Positions 1-11,827 are shown, counted from the first letter of the stretch. The stretch: DNA of 64,000 nucleotides from Aliarcobacter butzleri (GCF_900187115.1 NZ_LT906455.1:2046001-2110000), one strand, 5' to 3'. Numbers and translations: made by a program. Notes: generated by a model from the sequence alone, not told the origin.

Positions 1-598
1 AGCTGATGTTGGTGGTTCATTAGAAGCAATTAAAGGTTCTTTAGAAAAAATAGCAAATGATGAAGTTAAAGTAAAAGTTGTTCATGCAGCTGTTGGTGGA
101 ATAACTGAATCTGATTTAGTACTAGCCGGAGCTAGTGGTGAATGTATTATCTTAGGATTTAATGTAAGACCAACTGGTTCAGTAAAAGCAAAAGCAAAAG
201 CTGACGGAGTTACAATCAACACTTACTCAATTATTTATGATTTAATTGATGATGTTAAACATGCACTTTCAGGAATGATGAGTGCAGTAATAAGAGAAGA
301 AAATACTGGTCAAGCTGAAGTTAGAGATACTTTCGTTGTTCCAAAAGTTGGAACAGTTGCAGGATGTTTAGTAACTGATGGAAAAGTAATCAGAGGTGGT
401 CATGCAAGAATTATTAGAGATGGTGTTGTTACATATACTGGTAAAATTTCATCTTTAAAAAGATTTAAAGACGATGTTAAAGAAGTTGCTAATGGTTATG
501 AATGTGGAATTATGTTTGACAAATTTAATGATATTAAAGTTGGAGATTTTATTGAAACATTTATTCAAATTGAAGAGAAAGTATCAGTAGACGATTAA
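1..598 (+). CDS. infB: Translation initiation factor IF-2, C-terminal part (cut by window start)
   Basis: IF-2 is the GTPase that places initiator tRNA on the 30S ribosomal subunit. Only about the last 198 residues are present; the reading frame is open from base 2, so the ATG at 275 is an internal methionine and not a start. The visible part holds the end of domain III ([10 protein letters not shown], then [13 protein letters not shown]) and the beta-barrel domain IV that binds fMet-tRNA ([38 protein letters not shown]). The stop lies one base from the next start (rbfA), so infB-rbfA-rimP form a tight cluster, the usual bacterial ribosome-maturation arrangement. Identification is secure; the GTPase domain is outside the window. 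Confidence 0.96.
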   Translation, partial: ADVGGSLEAIKGSLEKIANDEVKVKVVHAAVGGITESDLVLAGASGECIILGFNVRPTGSVKAKAKADGVTINTYSIIYDLIDDVKHALSGMMSAVIREENTGQAEVRDTFVVPKVGTVAGCLVTDGKVIRGGHARIIRDGVVTYTGKISSLKRFKDDVKEVANGYECGIMFDKFNDIKVGDFIETFIQIEEKVSVDD

Positions 599-599
599 G

Positions 600-959
600 A
601 TGAAAAGTATAAATCTTCAAAGAACAGAATCACTTTTAATGGAATTAATTCCTCAAGCATTATCTAATTTAGATGATGAAAGAATTAATTCTTTACCTAT
701 TACAGGTGTGAACTGCAAAAATGGTAAATATGATGCAATAGTATATTTTGATGGTAGTGATTTTGATAAAGATGAAATAAAAGCTATTATTTCTTTATTA
801 AATAGAGCAAATGGTAGAATAAAAAGTGATGTATTAGCAAGTACAAGTTGGTATAAATGTCCTAATTTTACTTTTGTAAATGATACTAGTTTAGAAAAGT
901 CAAAACATATTGAAGATTTATTTGCACAAATTAAAAAAACAAAAAGTAGTGAAGAATGA
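600..959 (+). CDS. rbfA: Ribosome-binding factor A
   Basis: RbfA is a small KH-type protein that binds the 30S subunit near the 5' end of 16S rRNA and is needed for late maturation and cold adaptation. The 119-residue length is normal for the family. Recognition rests on the pattern of the N-terminal half ([14 protein letters not shown], a strand of the [17 protein letters not shown] type) and on position directly after infB. The start follows the infB stop by a single base and the end overlaps rimP by four bases (ATGA), which implies translational coupling. The sequence is divergent, as in other Campylobacterota, so the call leans partly on context. Confidence 0.88.
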
Positions 960-1384
960 GTTTAGAAGAATCAATAAAATTAACGGTTGAAAGTCTTGGT
1001 GCTAAGCTATATGACATATCAACTTTAAGAGAACATGACAAAAATATTTTTAGAGTTAGCATAACTTGCGAAGGTGGAGTTAACCTTGATAAATGTGCAG
1101 AAATTTCAAGAATGTTATCTCCAATCTTAGATGTTGAAGAACCTATGAATGGTGAATATCTTTTAGAAGTTAGTTCTCCTGGAATTGAAAGAAAATTGAA
1201 AAAAGTTGATCATTTTCTTGCTTCAATTGGAGAAAAAGTAAAAGTAAAAAATTTTGCAACAGAAGTTTTCAAAGGGGAACTGATTTGTGCAGATGAAGAA
1301 AAAATCGTAATTAAAACTGAATTTGGAAACGAAGAATTAACTTATGATAATATCTTAAGTGCTGCAACTTATTTTGAATGGTAA
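956..1384 (+). CDS. rimP: Ribosome maturation factor RimP
   Basis: RimP assists assembly of the 30S subunit. The 142-residue product has the two-domain layout of the family: an N-terminal alpha/beta domain with the family-typical [10 protein letters not shown] and [15 protein letters not shown] segments (about residues 46-80), then a small Sm-like C-terminal barrel (about 90-142). The SSPGIER motif is diagnostic. It overlaps the rbfA stop by four bases and is followed 14 bases later by ribD, probably in the same transcript. Confidence 0.95.
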
Positions 1385-1398
1385 AATAGAGTCAAATT

Positions 1399-2403
1399 AT
1401 GAAAATTGATGATAATTTTTATATGAGACTTGCCATTGATGAAGCTTGGAAACATCAACTTTTAACTTATCCTAATCCTGCTGTTGGCTGTGTTATTGTA
1501 AAAAATCAAAGATTACTAGCTGTTGAAGCACATAAAGAAGCTGGTATGCCTCATGCTGAAGTAAATGCTCTTAAAACTGCTTATTTAAAAGATAATCCAA
1601 ATAGTATTTTAAAAACAAAAAATTCATCTTTTGATATTCACCAATTTTTATTACAAAATCATAATGGTTTTTTTAATGATTGTGAAATATATGTAACACT
1701 TGAACCTTGCAATCATATAGGTAAAACTCCTTCTTGTGCAAACCTCTTAAAAGAGTTAAAACCCAAAAGAGTAATTATTAGCGTAAAAGATCCTAATAAA
1801 CAAGCAACAGGAGGCTTAGAAACGCTTAGAAATGAAAATATTAATGTTACATTAGACATATTAAAAAAAGATGGTTTAAATCTAATTTTACCATTTATCT
1901 CTTGGCAAAATAAATCTTGTATATTTTTTAAAATGGCACAAACGTTAAATGGAAGTATTGATGGAAAAATATCTTCAAATAGAGCTTTAGCATATGTTCA
2001 TACATTAAGAGATAAGATTGATTTACTTGTTATTGGCGGAAATAGCGTAAGAATTGATAAACCGACACTTGATACTCGATATATTCAAGGAAAAAATCCT
2101 GATATATTTATATATAGCAAAAATAAAGTATTTGATACTAATATTCCTTTGTTTAAAATTCCAAATAGAAAAGTGTTGATAAGTGATGATTTATATAAAT
2201 TACTTGATTATAAATTTATTATGATAGAAGGCGTATATAATCTACTTGATAAATTAAAAGAAAGAATTGATTTTTTTATTTTAATAATAAGCCCAAAAAT
2301 AAGAAAAGGACAAAATGCTTTAAATGAGATTGATTTAGATTTTGAAATAATTCATGAAAATTTCATTGGAGAAGATAAGATAGTTTTTCTAAAAAGAAAA
2401 TAG
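1399..2403 (+). CDS. ribD: Bifunctional riboflavin biosynthesis deaminase/reductase RibD
   Basis: RibD carries out two successive riboflavin steps, deamination of the pyrimidine intermediate and reduction of its ribosyl side chain. The zinc deaminase signature is visible: HAEVNAL with His52 and Glu54, then a PCNHIGKTPSC stretch near residue 105 carrying the two zinc cysteines. The C-terminal half (about 175-334) is the reductase domain (KMAQTLNGSIDGKI, DLLVIGGNSVRIDKPTLDTR). The deaminase part has an insertion of about 30 residues after HAEVNAL compared with the textbook spacing, apparently a local lineage feature. The last codons form the left arm of a terminator hairpin shared with the facing efp gene. 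Confidence 0.93.
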   Translation: MKIDDNFYMRLAIDEAWKHQLLTYPNPAVGCVIVKNQRLLAVEAHKEAGMPHAEVNALKTAYLKDNPNSILKTKNSSFDIHQFLLQNHNGFFNDCEIYVTLEPCNHIGKTPSCANLLKELKPKRVIISVKDPNKQATGGLETLRNENINVTLDILKKDGLNLILPFISWQNKSCIFFKMAQTLNGSIDGKISSNRALAYVHTLRDKIDLLVIGGNSVRIDKPTLDTRYIQGKNPDIFIYSKNKVFDTNIPLFKIPNRKVLISDDLYKLLDYKFIMIEGVYNLLDKLKERIDFFILIISPKIRKGQNALNEIDLDFEIIHENFIGEDKIVFLKRK

Positions 2404-2421
2404 TAGCTTTGCTACTATTTT
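2397..2421. terminator. Two-way terminator between ribD and efp
   Basis: An 11-bp perfect inverted repeat, AAAATAGTAGC and GCTACTATTTT, with a TTT loop. A-rich sequence on the left and T-rich sequence on the right give a U-run in both directions. It includes the ribD stop codon and ends inside the last codons of the convergent efp gene. Confidence 0.85.
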
Positions 2422-2975
2422 ACTTTTTCTAAGTATTCACCTGTTCTAGTGTCAACTCTGATTATATCACCTTCTAAGATATGGAAAGGAATTTGTACAA
2501 CTGCACCTGATTCTAAAGTAGCTGGTTTTCTTCCACCTTGAGAATCACCTTTAAAGTTTGGTGGAGTATCAACTATTTTAAGCTCAACAACCATTGGTGG
2601 TTCAACAGTAATAGCTTTTCCGTTAAAATACATCATATCTACTTGCATTCCATCAATAATCCAATCAAATGCATCACCAACTTGCTCGTAAGTTAATCCT
2701 TCTTGTTCATAAGTTGATGTATCCATGAATTGTAATAATTCACCATCATCATATAAAAATTGCATTTGTTTTTGTTGTAAGTTTGGAACTTCACATTTAT
2801 CACCTGCATGGAAAGTTTTTTCAATAACTTTTCCATTTAAAAATGATTTTATTTTACATCTAACAAATGCTGCACCTTTCCCTGGTTTTACGTGTTGGTA
2901 CTCAGTAATTTTATAAGGAATTCCATCAACTTCGATTTTTAATCCCTTCTTTAATTCGCTCATTCCTATTGCCAT
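2415..2975 (-). CDS. efp: Elongation factor P
   Basis: EF-P enters the ribosomal E site and relieves stalling at polyproline stretches. The protein beginning [11 protein letters not shown] has 186 residues, the usual size, with the KOW-like domain I, two OB domains and the [11 protein letters not shown] loop that presents the modifiable tip lysine (PGKGAA). The open frame continues nine codons further upstream, but I chose the ATG at 2975 because an AAGGAG ribosome binding site (2985-2990) lies at correct spacing and the N-terminus matches the family. This start also removes an apparent overlap with serA. Confidence 0.95.
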   Translation of the reverse strand: MAIGMSELKKGLKIEVDGIPYKITEYQHVKPGKGAAFVRCKIKSFLNGKVIEKTFHAGDKCEVPNLQQKQMQFLYDDGELLQFMDTSTYEQEGLTYEQVGDAFDWIIDGMQVDMMYFNGKAITVEPPMVVELKIVDTPPNFKGDSQGGRKPATLESGAVVQIPFHILEGDIIRVDTRTGEYLEKVK

Positions 2976-2988
2976 AATATTTCTCTCC

Positions 2989-4575
2989 TTAAATTTCTGC
3001 ATAAGCTACAGCAATTGTAGCTTCTAAGTTGTCAAGATTTTTTATTATTTCTGAAGTTACTTTTTCATCAATTAAAGCAATAGCTAAAGCTATACCATCT
3101 TTTCCTCTTGATAATCTAAAATCAGCAATATTAATTTTGTTGTCACCTAAAAGTTTTCCAACTGTACCAATAACACCTGGAATATCTTTATTTTTCATAA
3201 CAATCATTTTACCTTTTGGATCAACATCAATTGCAAAACCATCAAGTTCAATTACTCTTTGAACATCATCTGCAAAAACTGTTCCAGATATAGTTTTGAT
3301 ACCATTTACTGTAGTTATTTTTATTGTTACTTTATTTTTATAGCCACTATGATTTGCTAAAGCAGAAACTGATAAATCTATACCTTTTTCTTTTGCTATA
3401 AAATTTGCATTTACATAATTTACTTCACTTCCACAACTAACTGCTAAAATGCCTAAAGTTGCAAAAGTTTGTAAAGAGTCTAAATAATCAGCTAATTCAC
3501 CTTCAGCTGAAACATTTATTGATCTAATTTCACTTTTACTTATTTGTGCTAATAAAAATGCCATTTTTTGAGTAAGTTCAATATATGGTTTAACAAAAGG
3601 TGGTATTTTACTCTCATCAATTGGTAAATTTAAAGCATTTGGATAAGCAATTCCTCGTGCACTTTCAATAGCATTGTTTGCTGCTTGAATAGCAATTTCT
3701 TTTTGAGATTCTTTTGTATTTGCTCCTAAGTGAGCTGTTACAGTTATATTTGGTAAATCTAATAAAGGATTTGAAGTTGCAGGCTCTTTTTTAAATACAT
3801 CAATTCCAGCCATTGCAATTTTTCCTGATTTTAGGTTTTCATATAATGCTTCTTCATTATATAATCCACCTCTTGCACAATTAATTAAAACAACACCATC
3901 TTTCATTTTTTTGATTTCATCAAAACTTATCATATCGATAGTTTCTTTATTTTTTGGTGTATGAATTGTAATAATATCACAAGCTAAAATATCATCGAAG
4001 TTAGTTGTATATTTGATACCTAAATCAGTTGCTTTAGTTGAAGGAATATATGGATCGTAAGTAATTACTTCCATTTCAAATGATTTAGCTCTTAATGCAA
4101 CTCTATGACCGATGTTACCAAAACCAATAACACCTAATTTTTTACCATAAAGTTCATTTCCATACCAATCTTCTCTTTTCCAAACTCTCTCATTTTTTAA
4201 TTGATTATGAGCATAAGGAAATTTTCTCATACAAGATAACATATGTGTCATTGTTAATTCAACAGCTGCGATTGTGTTTGCAGTTGGAACATTCATAGCG
4301 ATTATTCCTCTTTTACTACAACCATCAATATCAACATTATCATAACCTACTCCAGCTCTAATTAGAGCTTTTAGATTAACAGCTGCATTTAAAAACTTTT
4401 CATCAACATCAGTTGAAGATCTTGTAATTGCTACGTGAGCATCTTTTATAACATTTAATAATTCTGTTTTATCAATATCTGCTGCATATACATAATTTAC
4501 ATCGTCAGTATTTTTTAAAATCTCTAAACCAGCTTCATGTATATGGTCACAAACTACAATTGTATACTTACTCAT
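2989..4575 (-). CDS. serA: D-3-phosphoglycerate dehydrogenase
   Basis: Catalyses the first step of serine synthesis, NAD-dependent oxidation of 3-phosphoglycerate. The 528-residue protein is the long form: catalytic and Rossmann domains with the nucleotide loop [11 protein letters not shown] near residue 150, the active-site helix region around [26 protein letters not shown] (His as general acid), an intervening domain (about 315-450), and a C-terminal ACT regulatory domain ([20 protein letters not shown]) that in relatives binds serine. It sits 13 bases upstream of efp and 10 bases downstream of rpsA on the same strand, suggesting one transcript. Confidence 0.97.
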   Translation of the reverse strand: MSKYTIVVCDHIHEAGLEILKNTDDVNYVYAADIDKTELLNVIKDAHVAITRSSTDVDEKFLNAAVNLKALIRAGVGYDNVDIDGCSKRGIIAMNVPTANTIAAVELTMTHMLSCMRKFPYAHNQLKNERVWKREDWYGNELYGKKLGVIGFGNIGHRVALRAKSFEMEVITYDPYIPSTKATDLGIKYTTNFDDILACDIITIHTPKNKETIDMISFDEIKKMKDGVVLINCARGGLYNEEALYENLKSGKIAMAGIDVFKKEPATSNPLLDLPNITVTAHLGANTKESQKEIAIQAANNAIESARGIAYPNALNLPIDESKIPPFVKPYIELTQKMAFLLAQISKSEIRSINVSAEGELADYLDSLQTFATLGILAVSCGSEVNYVNANFIAKEKGIDLSVSALANHSGYKNKVTIKITTVNGIKTISGTVFADDVQRVIELDGFAIDVDPKGKMIVMKNKDIPGVIGTVGKLLGDNKINIADFRLSRGKDGIALAIALIDEKVTSEIIKNLDNLEATIAVAYAEI

Positions 4576-4585
4576 TTTAAATAAC

Positions 4586-6238
4586 CTACTTTATTTGATC
4601 TTTTATAATATCACCTAAAGTCATAGACGTATCATCATTAACAGATTTTAAAACTTCTCTTTCTTGTTGTTGTTCTAATCTTCTTACAGATAATCTTACT
4701 CTATTCTTTTTAGTATCAATATTTATAATTACAGCTTCAATTTCATCACCATTTTTTACTTCATCAGCTTTTAATGGTCCAAAATCTTCATTTCTAATTA
4801 ATCCATCAAGATTATTTTCTAATTTTATAAAAATACCAAAATCTTTTATATCTTTAACTGGACCTTTTACGATATCACCTAATTTATAAGCGTCTTGGAA
4901 TCTTTTAGCTGGAGAATCAGAAATATCTTTGATTGAAAGAGAAATATTTTCTTTTTCTTTATCAATTTTTATAATTCTTACTTCAACTTCATCACCTTTT
5001 TTAAATAGCGATTTACATTTAGCATTTGATTCCCAAGAAGCTTCTTCATTATGTAATAATCCATCTACATCACCAATATTTACAAAAGCACCAAAATCAG
5101 TTAAAGTTGCAATTTTACCTTTAATAACATCACCAACTTTATGCTCATTTACAAATTTAGTAAATGGTTTTTCTTGTAAATTTTTTAAAGATACTCTTAA
5201 TCTTTTTTGCTCAACATTTAATTCAATAACTTCAACATTGATTTCATCACCAATAGTTAAAAGTTCTTTTGGATTTTTCAAGTTTTTATTCCATGAAATT
5301 TCTGAAATATGTAATAAACCTTCAATATCATTTCCTAAATCAACAAATGCACCATAAGATTCAAAATTAGAAACAGTAACAGTAATTGTATCTCCAACTT
5401 CTAATTGGTCTTTTATCTCTTTCCATGGATTTGAAAGTGCTGCTTTAATTGATAAACTTAAATGTTGTTTTGCTTTATCATAAGCTAATACTACAACTGA
5501 AACTTCATCACCTTCATTGTAATAATTTGCAGGATTAACTGGTCCTTTATAAGAGATTTCATTGTAGTTTACTAAACCATCAATTCCACCTAAATCAACA
5601 AACATACCATAAGAAGTTATTTTTTTGATTGTTCCGTTAATTGCTTCTTTTTTCTCTAAAATTTCTGCAACTTTATTATCTTTTATATTTTTTGATTCTT
5701 CTATTAATTTTTTTCTTGAAACTATAATTGAATTTTGAGCTTTGTTAACTTTTATAACTTTAGCTTTTACAGTTTTTCCAATAGCACCTTGAGTTTTTAA
5801 ATAAGATTGTGCCATTGGCATAAAGTATTCACAACCAGCAGCGTCTTCAATTACAAAACCACCCTTTTGTTTAACTGAAACTATTTTACCTTCGATTGTA
5901 ACATCTTCAAAATCTTCACCGTGAGTTTTTACAAAATTGTCAAATTTTTCTTTTTGAAGAACTTTTTTATGTGAAATGTTAGGTCTTTCACCTTTATTTC
6001 CCATTAACATAACAGGAATTACATCACCAACATTATATTTTACTTGACCGCCAATTGTAATTTCAGAAACTGATAATTGTCCTTCAATTTTTTGACCAAC
6101 ATCAACTAAAACTCTATCGTTAGAAATTTCAACTATTACACCATCAACTACAGAATTATTTTCCGCATTCTCAAAAGACTCATTAAGCATTTGCTCAAAA
6201 TCAAAGTCTTCACCTAAATCTATATCTTCGATACCCAT
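4586..6238 (-). CDS. rpsA: 30S ribosomal protein S1
   Basis: S1 binds mRNA at the ribosome and helps initiation on weakly structured leaders. The 550-residue product shows a series of S1/OB repeats: two degenerate N-terminal copies (about 30-100 and 115-180), then clear repeats with the pattern ...GMFVDLGGIDGLV..., ...GAFVDLGNDIEGLLHISEISW..., ...GAFVNIGDVDGLLHNEE... and ...GIFIKLENNLDGLIRNEDF.... Six domains is the normal number for Gram-negative S1. The acidic N-terminus (MGIEDIDLGEDFDFEQ) is typical. Repetition explains a long shadow frame on the opposite strand inside it, which I left out. Confidence 0.97.
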   Translation of the reverse strand: MGIEDIDLGEDFDFEQMLNESFENAENNSVVDGVIVEISNDRVLVDVGQKIEGQLSVSEITIGGQVKYNVGDVIPVMLMGNKGERPNISHKKVLQKEKFDNFVKTHGEDFEDVTIEGKIVSVKQKGGFVIEDAAGCEYFMPMAQSYLKTQGAIGKTVKAKVIKVNKAQNSIIVSRKKLIEESKNIKDNKVAEILEKKEAINGTIKKITSYGMFVDLGGIDGLVNYNEISYKGPVNPANYYNEGDEVSVVVLAYDKAKQHLSLSIKAALSNPWKEIKDQLEVGDTITVTVSNFESYGAFVDLGNDIEGLLHISEISWNKNLKNPKELLTIGDEINVEVIELNVEQKRLRVSLKNLQEKPFTKFVNEHKVGDVIKGKIATLTDFGAFVNIGDVDGLLHNEEASWESNAKCKSLFKKGDEVEVRIIKIDKEKENISLSIKDISDSPAKRFQDAYKLGDIVKGPVKDIKDFGIFIKLENNLDGLIRNEDFGPLKADEVKNGDEIEAVIINIDTKKNRVRLSVRRLEQQQEREVLKSVNDDTSMTLGDIIKDQIK

Positions 6239-6304
6239 ATTATTCCTTCGTATTTACCAGTTTTATTAAATGGGACGATTATACAAAAATTTGACTTAAA
6301 ACTC

Positions 6305-7144
6305 CTAGTTGACTGATTTGATTTTATCTATAACCTGTTTTATAATCCAGTCTGGCGTACTCGCACCTGCTGTTACTCCACATAACTTTTTATTTAAAAA
6401 CCAAGCATCTTTTAATTCATTTTCATTCTCAATTAGATAAGAGTCTGGACAATTTTCTAAACAAATTGAATGAAGTTGTTTTGTGTTTGACGAATTTTTT
6501 CCACCTATTACAATCATAACATCTGCTTCTTTTGAAAGCTCTCTTGCAGAGTCTTGATTTTCGAAAGTTGCATCACAAATTGTATTAAAAACTCTAACTT
6601 CTTTGTTTTTTAAAATTAATGCATTTACAATTTCAAGATATTTCTCTTTTTTTCTTGTTGTTTGAGCAACCGTAGCAATTTTATTATTTTTAAAAGTAAT
6701 TTTTTCTAAGTCTGCTACTTCCAATACAATATGAACATCCTCTTGATCTTCACCATATGATTGTACACCTTTTACTTCAGGGTGTTCTGCATCACCAAAA
6801 ATAAGAATAGAATATCCTTCACTTGACATCTTTTTTACTATTTGCTGAGGAGTTGTAACAAAAGGACAAGTTGCATTTATTATTTTTGCATCCAATGCCT
6901 TTAAATTTTTTAAATCATTTTTTGGTATTCCATGAGTTCTAATAATTACTGTATCATTTTGTTTTACATCACTTAAATTTGAATATAATCCAACATTAAA
7001 TGAATTTTTTAATCTATTTATTTCATCTTGATTATGAATCAAAGGTCCCATTGTACTTGAATTTTGGTGTTCTTCTGCTATTTTTATTGCTCTTTTAACA
7101 CCAAAACAAAATCCATAATTAGATGCTAATTTTACTTCCATCAC
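6305..7144 (-). CDS. ispH: 4-hydroxy-3-methylbut-2-enyl diphosphate reductase
   Basis: The last enzyme of the methylerythritol phosphate pathway, converting HMBPP to IPP and DMAPP with a 4Fe-4S cluster. The three cluster cysteines are visible in YGFCFGVKRA near residue 13, NATCPFVT near residue 96 and FNTICDAT near residue 190. TRKKEKYLEIV and the C-terminal GVTAGASTPDWII segment are also diagnostic. The 279-residue length fits the Campylobacterota form. Either of two adjacent ATG codons may serve as start; the second begins the usual MEVKLA. It precedes rpsA, as in many Campylobacterota. Confidence 0.96.
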   Translation of the reverse strand: MMEVKLASNYGFCFGVKRAIKIAEEHQNSSTMGPLIHNQDEINRLKNSFNVGLYSNLSDVKQNDTVIIRTHGIPKNDLKNLKALDAKIINATCPFVTTPQQIVKKMSSEGYSILIFGDAEHPEVKGVQSYGEDQEDVHIVLEVADLEKITFKNNKIATVAQTTRKKEKYLEIVNALILKNKEVRVFNTICDATFENQDSARELSKEADVMIVIGGKNSSNTKQLHSICLENCPDSYLIENENELKDAWFLNKKLCGVTAGASTPDWIIKQVIDKIKSVN

Positions 7145-7222
7145 TTACCCTTAAAATCGTTCCAATTTTTAGAAACTTTTATTTTAGTTATTTCTTTCTC
7201 TAAAAAAAACAACAAATTGTTT

Positions 7223-8500
7223 TTAGTATAATGAGTCCAAAATCTCTTTAAAATTTGGGAAAGATGTTTCTATACATTGGATATCTTCAATATCCATATC
7301 ACAATTTAATCCAGCAATTGCAAAACTCATAGCAATTCTATGGTCTCCATGTGAATCTATAACTGCTTTTTGTAAAGAACCACCAACTATTTCATAACCG
7401 TCTTCAAATTCTGTAAAATCAACTTTACAAAGCTTTAAATTATTTACTACGCTTGAGATTCTATCGCTTTCTTTTACTCTTAACTCTTTTGCATTTGAAA
7501 CTTTTGATTTGCCTTTTGCTAAACTCATAGCAATTGAAAGAGCTGGTAATTCATCAATCAACCAAGAGATATTTTCACTTACATCAACACCATTTAATTC
7601 GTTGTTAATTACTTCAATATCACCAATTGGTTCATAAACATTCTCTTTTTCAATAAAATTTACAATTACACCCATTCTTTTTAAAACTTGATAAGCTTCA
7701 ACTCTAGTTGGATTTAATGTTACATTTTTAATTAAAACTCTTGATTTTGAAGTAATAGCTGCTGCAACTGCAAAGAAAAATGCAGAACTTGGATCAGTAG
7801 GAACTGTAATATTTAAAGGTTTTAAATGACCATTCAAAGGATGAATATTTATAAAACCATCATTATCATACTCTAAAGTTGCACCCATTCCATTTAGCAT
7901 TCGTTCTGTATGATCTCTTGTTAATTCATTTTCTTTGTATCTTGAAATTCCGTTTGCTCTTAAAGCTGCTAAAATCATAGCTGATTTAACTTGTGCTGAA
8001 TCAACAGGAGAATGATAAGTAAATGGTTTAAGCTCTTTTACACCTCTTATAAAAAGTGGTGCTTTATTTCCATTTTCTCTTCCATCAATAAGTGCACCAA
8101 TACTTCTTAAAGGATCCGCAACCCTTTTCATTGGTCTATTTCTTAGATACTTATCACCAGTCAAAATAAAACTTCCTTCAACACTTGCTAATAGACCACA
8201 AAATAGTCTCATTGCTGTTCCAGAATTTCCACAATCAAGAACATCAGATGGTTCAGTTAAAGTTGAAGTGGGAGTTATCTCAACATAACTTCCATCTCTT
8301 TTGATTTTTGCTCCAAGTTGCTCAACAATACTCAAAGTATTTAAAGTATCTTCTGCTGTTAAATAATTTTTTATATATGAAGTTTGATTTGAAAAAAGTG
8401 AAAACATAGCACATCTGTGTGATATTGATTTGTCACTTGCTATTGAATCTATTTCAATATTGAATGGCTTTGTCAATTTTTTGATGTTAAATTTTTCCAC
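7223..8500 (-). CDS. aroA: 3-phosphoshikimate 1-carboxyvinyltransferase (EPSP synthase)
   Basis: Joins shikimate 3-phosphate and phosphoenolpyruvate in aromatic amino acid synthesis. Diagnostic motifs are present: [15 protein letters not shown] near the N-terminus, [18 protein letters not shown] near residue 88 (the LxxGNxGTxxR signature), RVKESDRIS in the C-terminal domain and [15 protein letters not shown] near the end. At 425 residues it has normal length. The downstream pheT stop is 14 bases from its start, suggesting that pheS-pheT-aroA-ispH-rpsA-serA are transcribed together. Confidence 0.97.
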
Positions 8501-8513
8501 TTTTTTATCCTTT

Positions 8514-10838
8514 TTACCTTAATCCAATAGATAATTTTTGTTTTAAAACTTCTAAGATAGAGTTTATTATTGAATTAATATCATCTTCTTCTAAAGTTTT
8601 TTCATCACTTTGTAAAACAAATCTAATTGTTAAACTTTCATTTTCACCTAACTTTTCATCACTATAAATATCAATTAAGTTATATTGTTTGATATTTGGA
8701 TTATTTAAAGAATTTATTGCTTTTTTTATCTCTTTATATTCTAAAGATTTTGGTGCAATAATACTTAAGTCTTTTTTAGATGACTGAAATTTTGAATAAG
8801 AAGAAGTTTTTAAAAGTTCATCTTTTACAGCTTCAAAATCAATTTCAGCAACAAATGTATCATTTAAATCAAAATCTAAACAAACACTTGGATGTAATTT
8901 ACAAATATACCCTACATTTTTTCCATCAATAAAAACATTCGCATTTTGATATGGATGAATAAATGAATTTGAAATTTCGCTCATTGGTTCTAAATCAAAT
9001 TTTCCAATAGTATTTAATATTTTTTTAGCAAAAGCAAAAAAATCAATATTTTTTGGTTTTCCAGCATTTGAAATATCTTCAAGTTCCATTGCTCCAGTTT
9101 GAATGAAAGCAATTTTTTTACTTTCATTTCTATTTTCATCAAATATAGTTCCAATTTCAAAAAAAGCTGTAGAACGAGAACCTGTTTTAAAGTTATTTGA
9201 ACAAGCCTCAACAAGATTTAAAAGTATTGTTGTTCTATATGTATTCAACTCTTTTACAATAGGATTTATCAGTTCTAAATCATCTTTTACTGTTTTGAAT
9301 CCATATTTTTGAAGATCTTCTTTAGAGGCAAAAACATAAGTTAAAGTTTCGAAAAAACCATTTTCAATAGCTTTAAATCTAAGTTTATTTTTTTTGATTA
9401 AATCTTTTGAAGTTTTATTTACTCTGTTTACTTCATCAATCTCTAAAGGTTTTGAAATAATATTATCAATCCCAATTATTCTTACAATTTCTTCTGTTAT
9501 ATCAGCGATGTTTTTTATATCATGTCTAAAATGAGGAATTTTAACTATTAAAATATCATCAATAGACTCTTTTACTTCAAATCCTAAAGATACTAAAATT
9601 CTTTCTATTTCAAATTTATTTATTGTTTGACCAATAATAGAATTTACCTTATGTACATTAACATCAATTGATGCCTTTTCTTTATCTTCAATGAAATTTT
9701 CATTTCCTTTATAAATTAAAGCACCTAATTTAGAAATATACGATGAAAAATAATTCATTCCAAATTCTATATCAGGTTCACTTCCTCTTGTCGCTTTATA
9801 ATAAATTTCACCTGTTTTTATCTTTTTTTCATACACTCTTTTTGATATTAAATCTGGATTTACATATGAAGCTTCAACTATAAAATCACTAATATTAGAA
9901 ACATCTATTTCTTTATGTTCCACACAAATAGTACTTAATTTTTCATTTCCATAAACTGCATCGAAGCCATTTTCATCTTTTTTAACATCTAAAATATAAA
10001 GTTCACCATTTTTAATTGCTTTTTCTTTTGTATAAGCATTTAATATTACACCCATTGTATGAGTGGCATAAGTTAATATGTTTTTTATATCATTACTATT
10101 TTCATATTTTCCAATAATTGCTGTTCTTAATCTATTTATTAATGATAATTTAAAATTACTAAAATCAATAGCTCTGTATGTTAAATCTGCATTAATATGA
10201 CTATCACAATTTATTTCTAAAAGTTGACCTATACTAAATTCACTGTAACTTATTTGTTTATCTTGTTCTATTAAATCTATATCATAAAAAGCACTTAATT
10301 CCCTAGCAATTCCATAAATACTTAAACAATCACCTCTATTTGGAGTTAAACCAATTTCTATAATATCATCACATAATTTTTTATAATCTCTTAATTCTTT
10401 TCCTAAAACCAATTCACCAATTGAATTATCTAAAACCATAATTCCATCATTTAATTTTGGAAGTCCAAGTTCTGTAGAAGAGCAAATCATACCGTTTGAT
10501 TCAACACCTCTTAATTTTGCTTCTTTTATTATAAAATTATTTCCTAAATCACAGCCAATATTAGCAACTGCTACAAATTGTCCAGCATCAACATTAGAAG
10601 CTCCACAAACTATTTGAACTGTTTTATCACCTAAATCAACTTGACAAACATTTAATTTATCTGCATCTGGGTGTTTTTCTTTTTCTAAAACTTTTCCTAC
10701 TACAACTTTTGATGCAATATCAAAGCTTTCAAGACTATCAACTTCAAGACCTATTGCATTTAGCGTTTTACAAATATCTTTTGTAGAAATATTTGAAATA
10801 TTAATAAACTCTTCTAACCAACTTCTTGTAATAATCAT
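8514..10838 (-). CDS. pheT: Phenylalanyl-tRNA synthetase beta subunit
   Basis: Forms the alpha2-beta2 enzyme with PheS. The 774-residue chain has the expected order: an EMAP-like tRNA-binding domain (about 40-150, with [21 protein letters not shown]), the B3/B4 editing region, the B5 domain (about 390-460), the catalytic-like core, and the C-terminal anticodon-binding FDX-ACB domain (about 690-774, [22 protein letters not shown]). The central editing region is weakly conserved. Its first codon overlaps the pheS stop by four bases. Confidence 0.97.
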   Translation of the reverse strand: MIITRSWLEEFINISNISTKDICKTLNAIGLEVDSLESFDIASKVVVGKVLEKEKHPDADKLNVCQVDLGDKTVQIVCGASNVDAGQFVAVANIGCDLGNNFIIKEAKLRGVESNGMICSSTELGLPKLNDGIMVLDNSIGELVLGKELRDYKKLCDDIIEIGLTPNRGDCLSIYGIARELSAFYDIDLIEQDKQISYSEFSIGQLLEINCDSHINADLTYRAIDFSNFKLSLINRLRTAIIGKYENSNDIKNILTYATHTMGVILNAYTKEKAIKNGELYILDVKKDENGFDAVYGNEKLSTICVEHKEIDVSNISDFIVEASYVNPDLISKRVYEKKIKTGEIYYKATRGSEPDIEFGMNYFSSYISKLGALIYKGNENFIEDKEKASIDVNVHKVNSIIGQTINKFEIERILVSLGFEVKESIDDILIVKIPHFRHDIKNIADITEEIVRIIGIDNIISKPLEIDEVNRVNKTSKDLIKKNKLRFKAIENGFFETLTYVFASKEDLQKYGFKTVKDDLELINPIVKELNTYRTTILLNLVEACSNNFKTGSRSTAFFEIGTIFDENRNESKKIAFIQTGAMELEDISNAGKPKNIDFFAFAKKILNTIGKFDLEPMSEISNSFIHPYQNANVFIDGKNVGYICKLHPSVCLDFDLNDTFVAEIDFEAVKDELLKTSSYSKFQSSKKDLSIIAPKSLEYKEIKKAINSLNNPNIKQYNLIDIYSDEKLGENESLTIRFVLQSDEKTLEEDDINSIINSILEVLKQKLSIGLR

Positions 10839-11827
10839 TTGAACTGTCCTAATAATCTTGTGTCACTTTCAAACAGTGATCTTAAATCTCCAATATTATG
10901 AATAAGCATTGCAAATCTTTCAATACCTAATCCAAAAGCATATCCAGATTTATTTTCATAACCAACTGCTTTAAATACATTTTCATCTACAACACCACAG
11001 CCTAAAACTTCAAGCCAACCAGTTTGTGAACAAACTCTACATCCTTCACCTTTACAGAAAACACAAGAGATATCAACTTCTGCTGATGGTTCTGTAAATG
11101 GGAAAAACGATGGTCTAAATCTAACTTCAACTTCACCAAACATATGTTGTAAAAACTCAACTAAAACATGTTTTAAATTAGCAAAAGATACTTTATCTGC
11201 TTCATCAACAACTAAAGCTTCAATTTGGTGAAACATTGGTGTGTGTGTAATATCAAAATCTCTTCTAAAAACTGTTCCTGGAGCAATCATTCTAATAGGA
11301 GATTTTTGACTAAGCATAGTTCTAATTTGAACAGGAGAAGTATGAGTTCTTAAAAGTGTAAAATCTTTATTATAAAAAGTATCTGCCATTTCACGTGCTG
11401 GATGATATTTTGGTAAATTTAAAGCTTCAAAATTATGAAAATCATCTTCAACAAGTGGTCCCTCTTCCACTGCAAAATTTAAATTTTGGAAATAAGTAAT
11501 AATTTTATTCATTGTTTCAACAACAGGATGAGTTGCACCACAAGATAGTTCATTGTTAAATTTTGTTACATCTATTTTTTCGGCTTCTAATTTTTCATTT
11601 AAAGCATCTTTTTCTAAAACTAATTTTTTTGTATCTAAAGCTTGCGTTATTAAAGTTTTTTGTATATTTAAATTTTCTGCAAAAGCTTTTTTATCTTCAT
11701 TTGGAACACTTTTCATTTTAGCAAATTCTAAAGTTAATACACCTTTTTTTCCCAAAGTGTCAATTCTTAAATTTTCTAACTCTTCAAGTGATTTCGCATT
11801 GTTAATTTTTTCAATCCACTGAGTCAC
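10835..11827 (-). CDS. pheS: Phenylalanyl-tRNA synthetase alpha subunit
   Basis: The catalytic class II subunit that charges tRNA-Phe. The N-terminal coiled coil (about 1-90) is followed by the core: motif 1 region [20 protein letters not shown], motif 2 with [22 protein letters not shown], and motif 3 with [31 protein letters not shown] is typical of bacterial PheS, and the adjacent [19 protein letters not shown] carries cysteines in a zinc-like arrangement seen in some lineages. It is the first gene of a leftward operon; a candidate promoter lies at 11877-11882. Confidence 0.97.
   Translation of the reverse strand: MTQWIEKINNAKSLEELENLRIDTLGKKGVLTLEFAKMKSVPNEDKKAFAENLNIQKTLITQALDTKKLVLEKDALNEKLEAEKIDVTKFNNELSCGATHPVVETMNKIITYFQNLNFAVEEGPLVEDDFHNFEALNLPKYHPAREMADTFYNKDFTLLRTHTSPVQIRTMLSQKSPIRMIAPGTVFRRDFDITHTPMFHQIEALVVDEADKVSFANLKHVLVEFLQHMFGEVEVRFRPSFFPFTEPSAEVDISCVFCKGEGCRVCSQTGWLEVLGCGVVDENVFKAVGYENKSGYAFGLGIERFAMLIHNIGDLRSLFESDTRLLGQFK

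Noticed and set aside
4929-5357. Long opposite-strand frame inside rpsA
   Set aside because: Shadow of the repeated S1 domains; serine/phenylalanine-rich translation without family resemblance or ribosome binding site.
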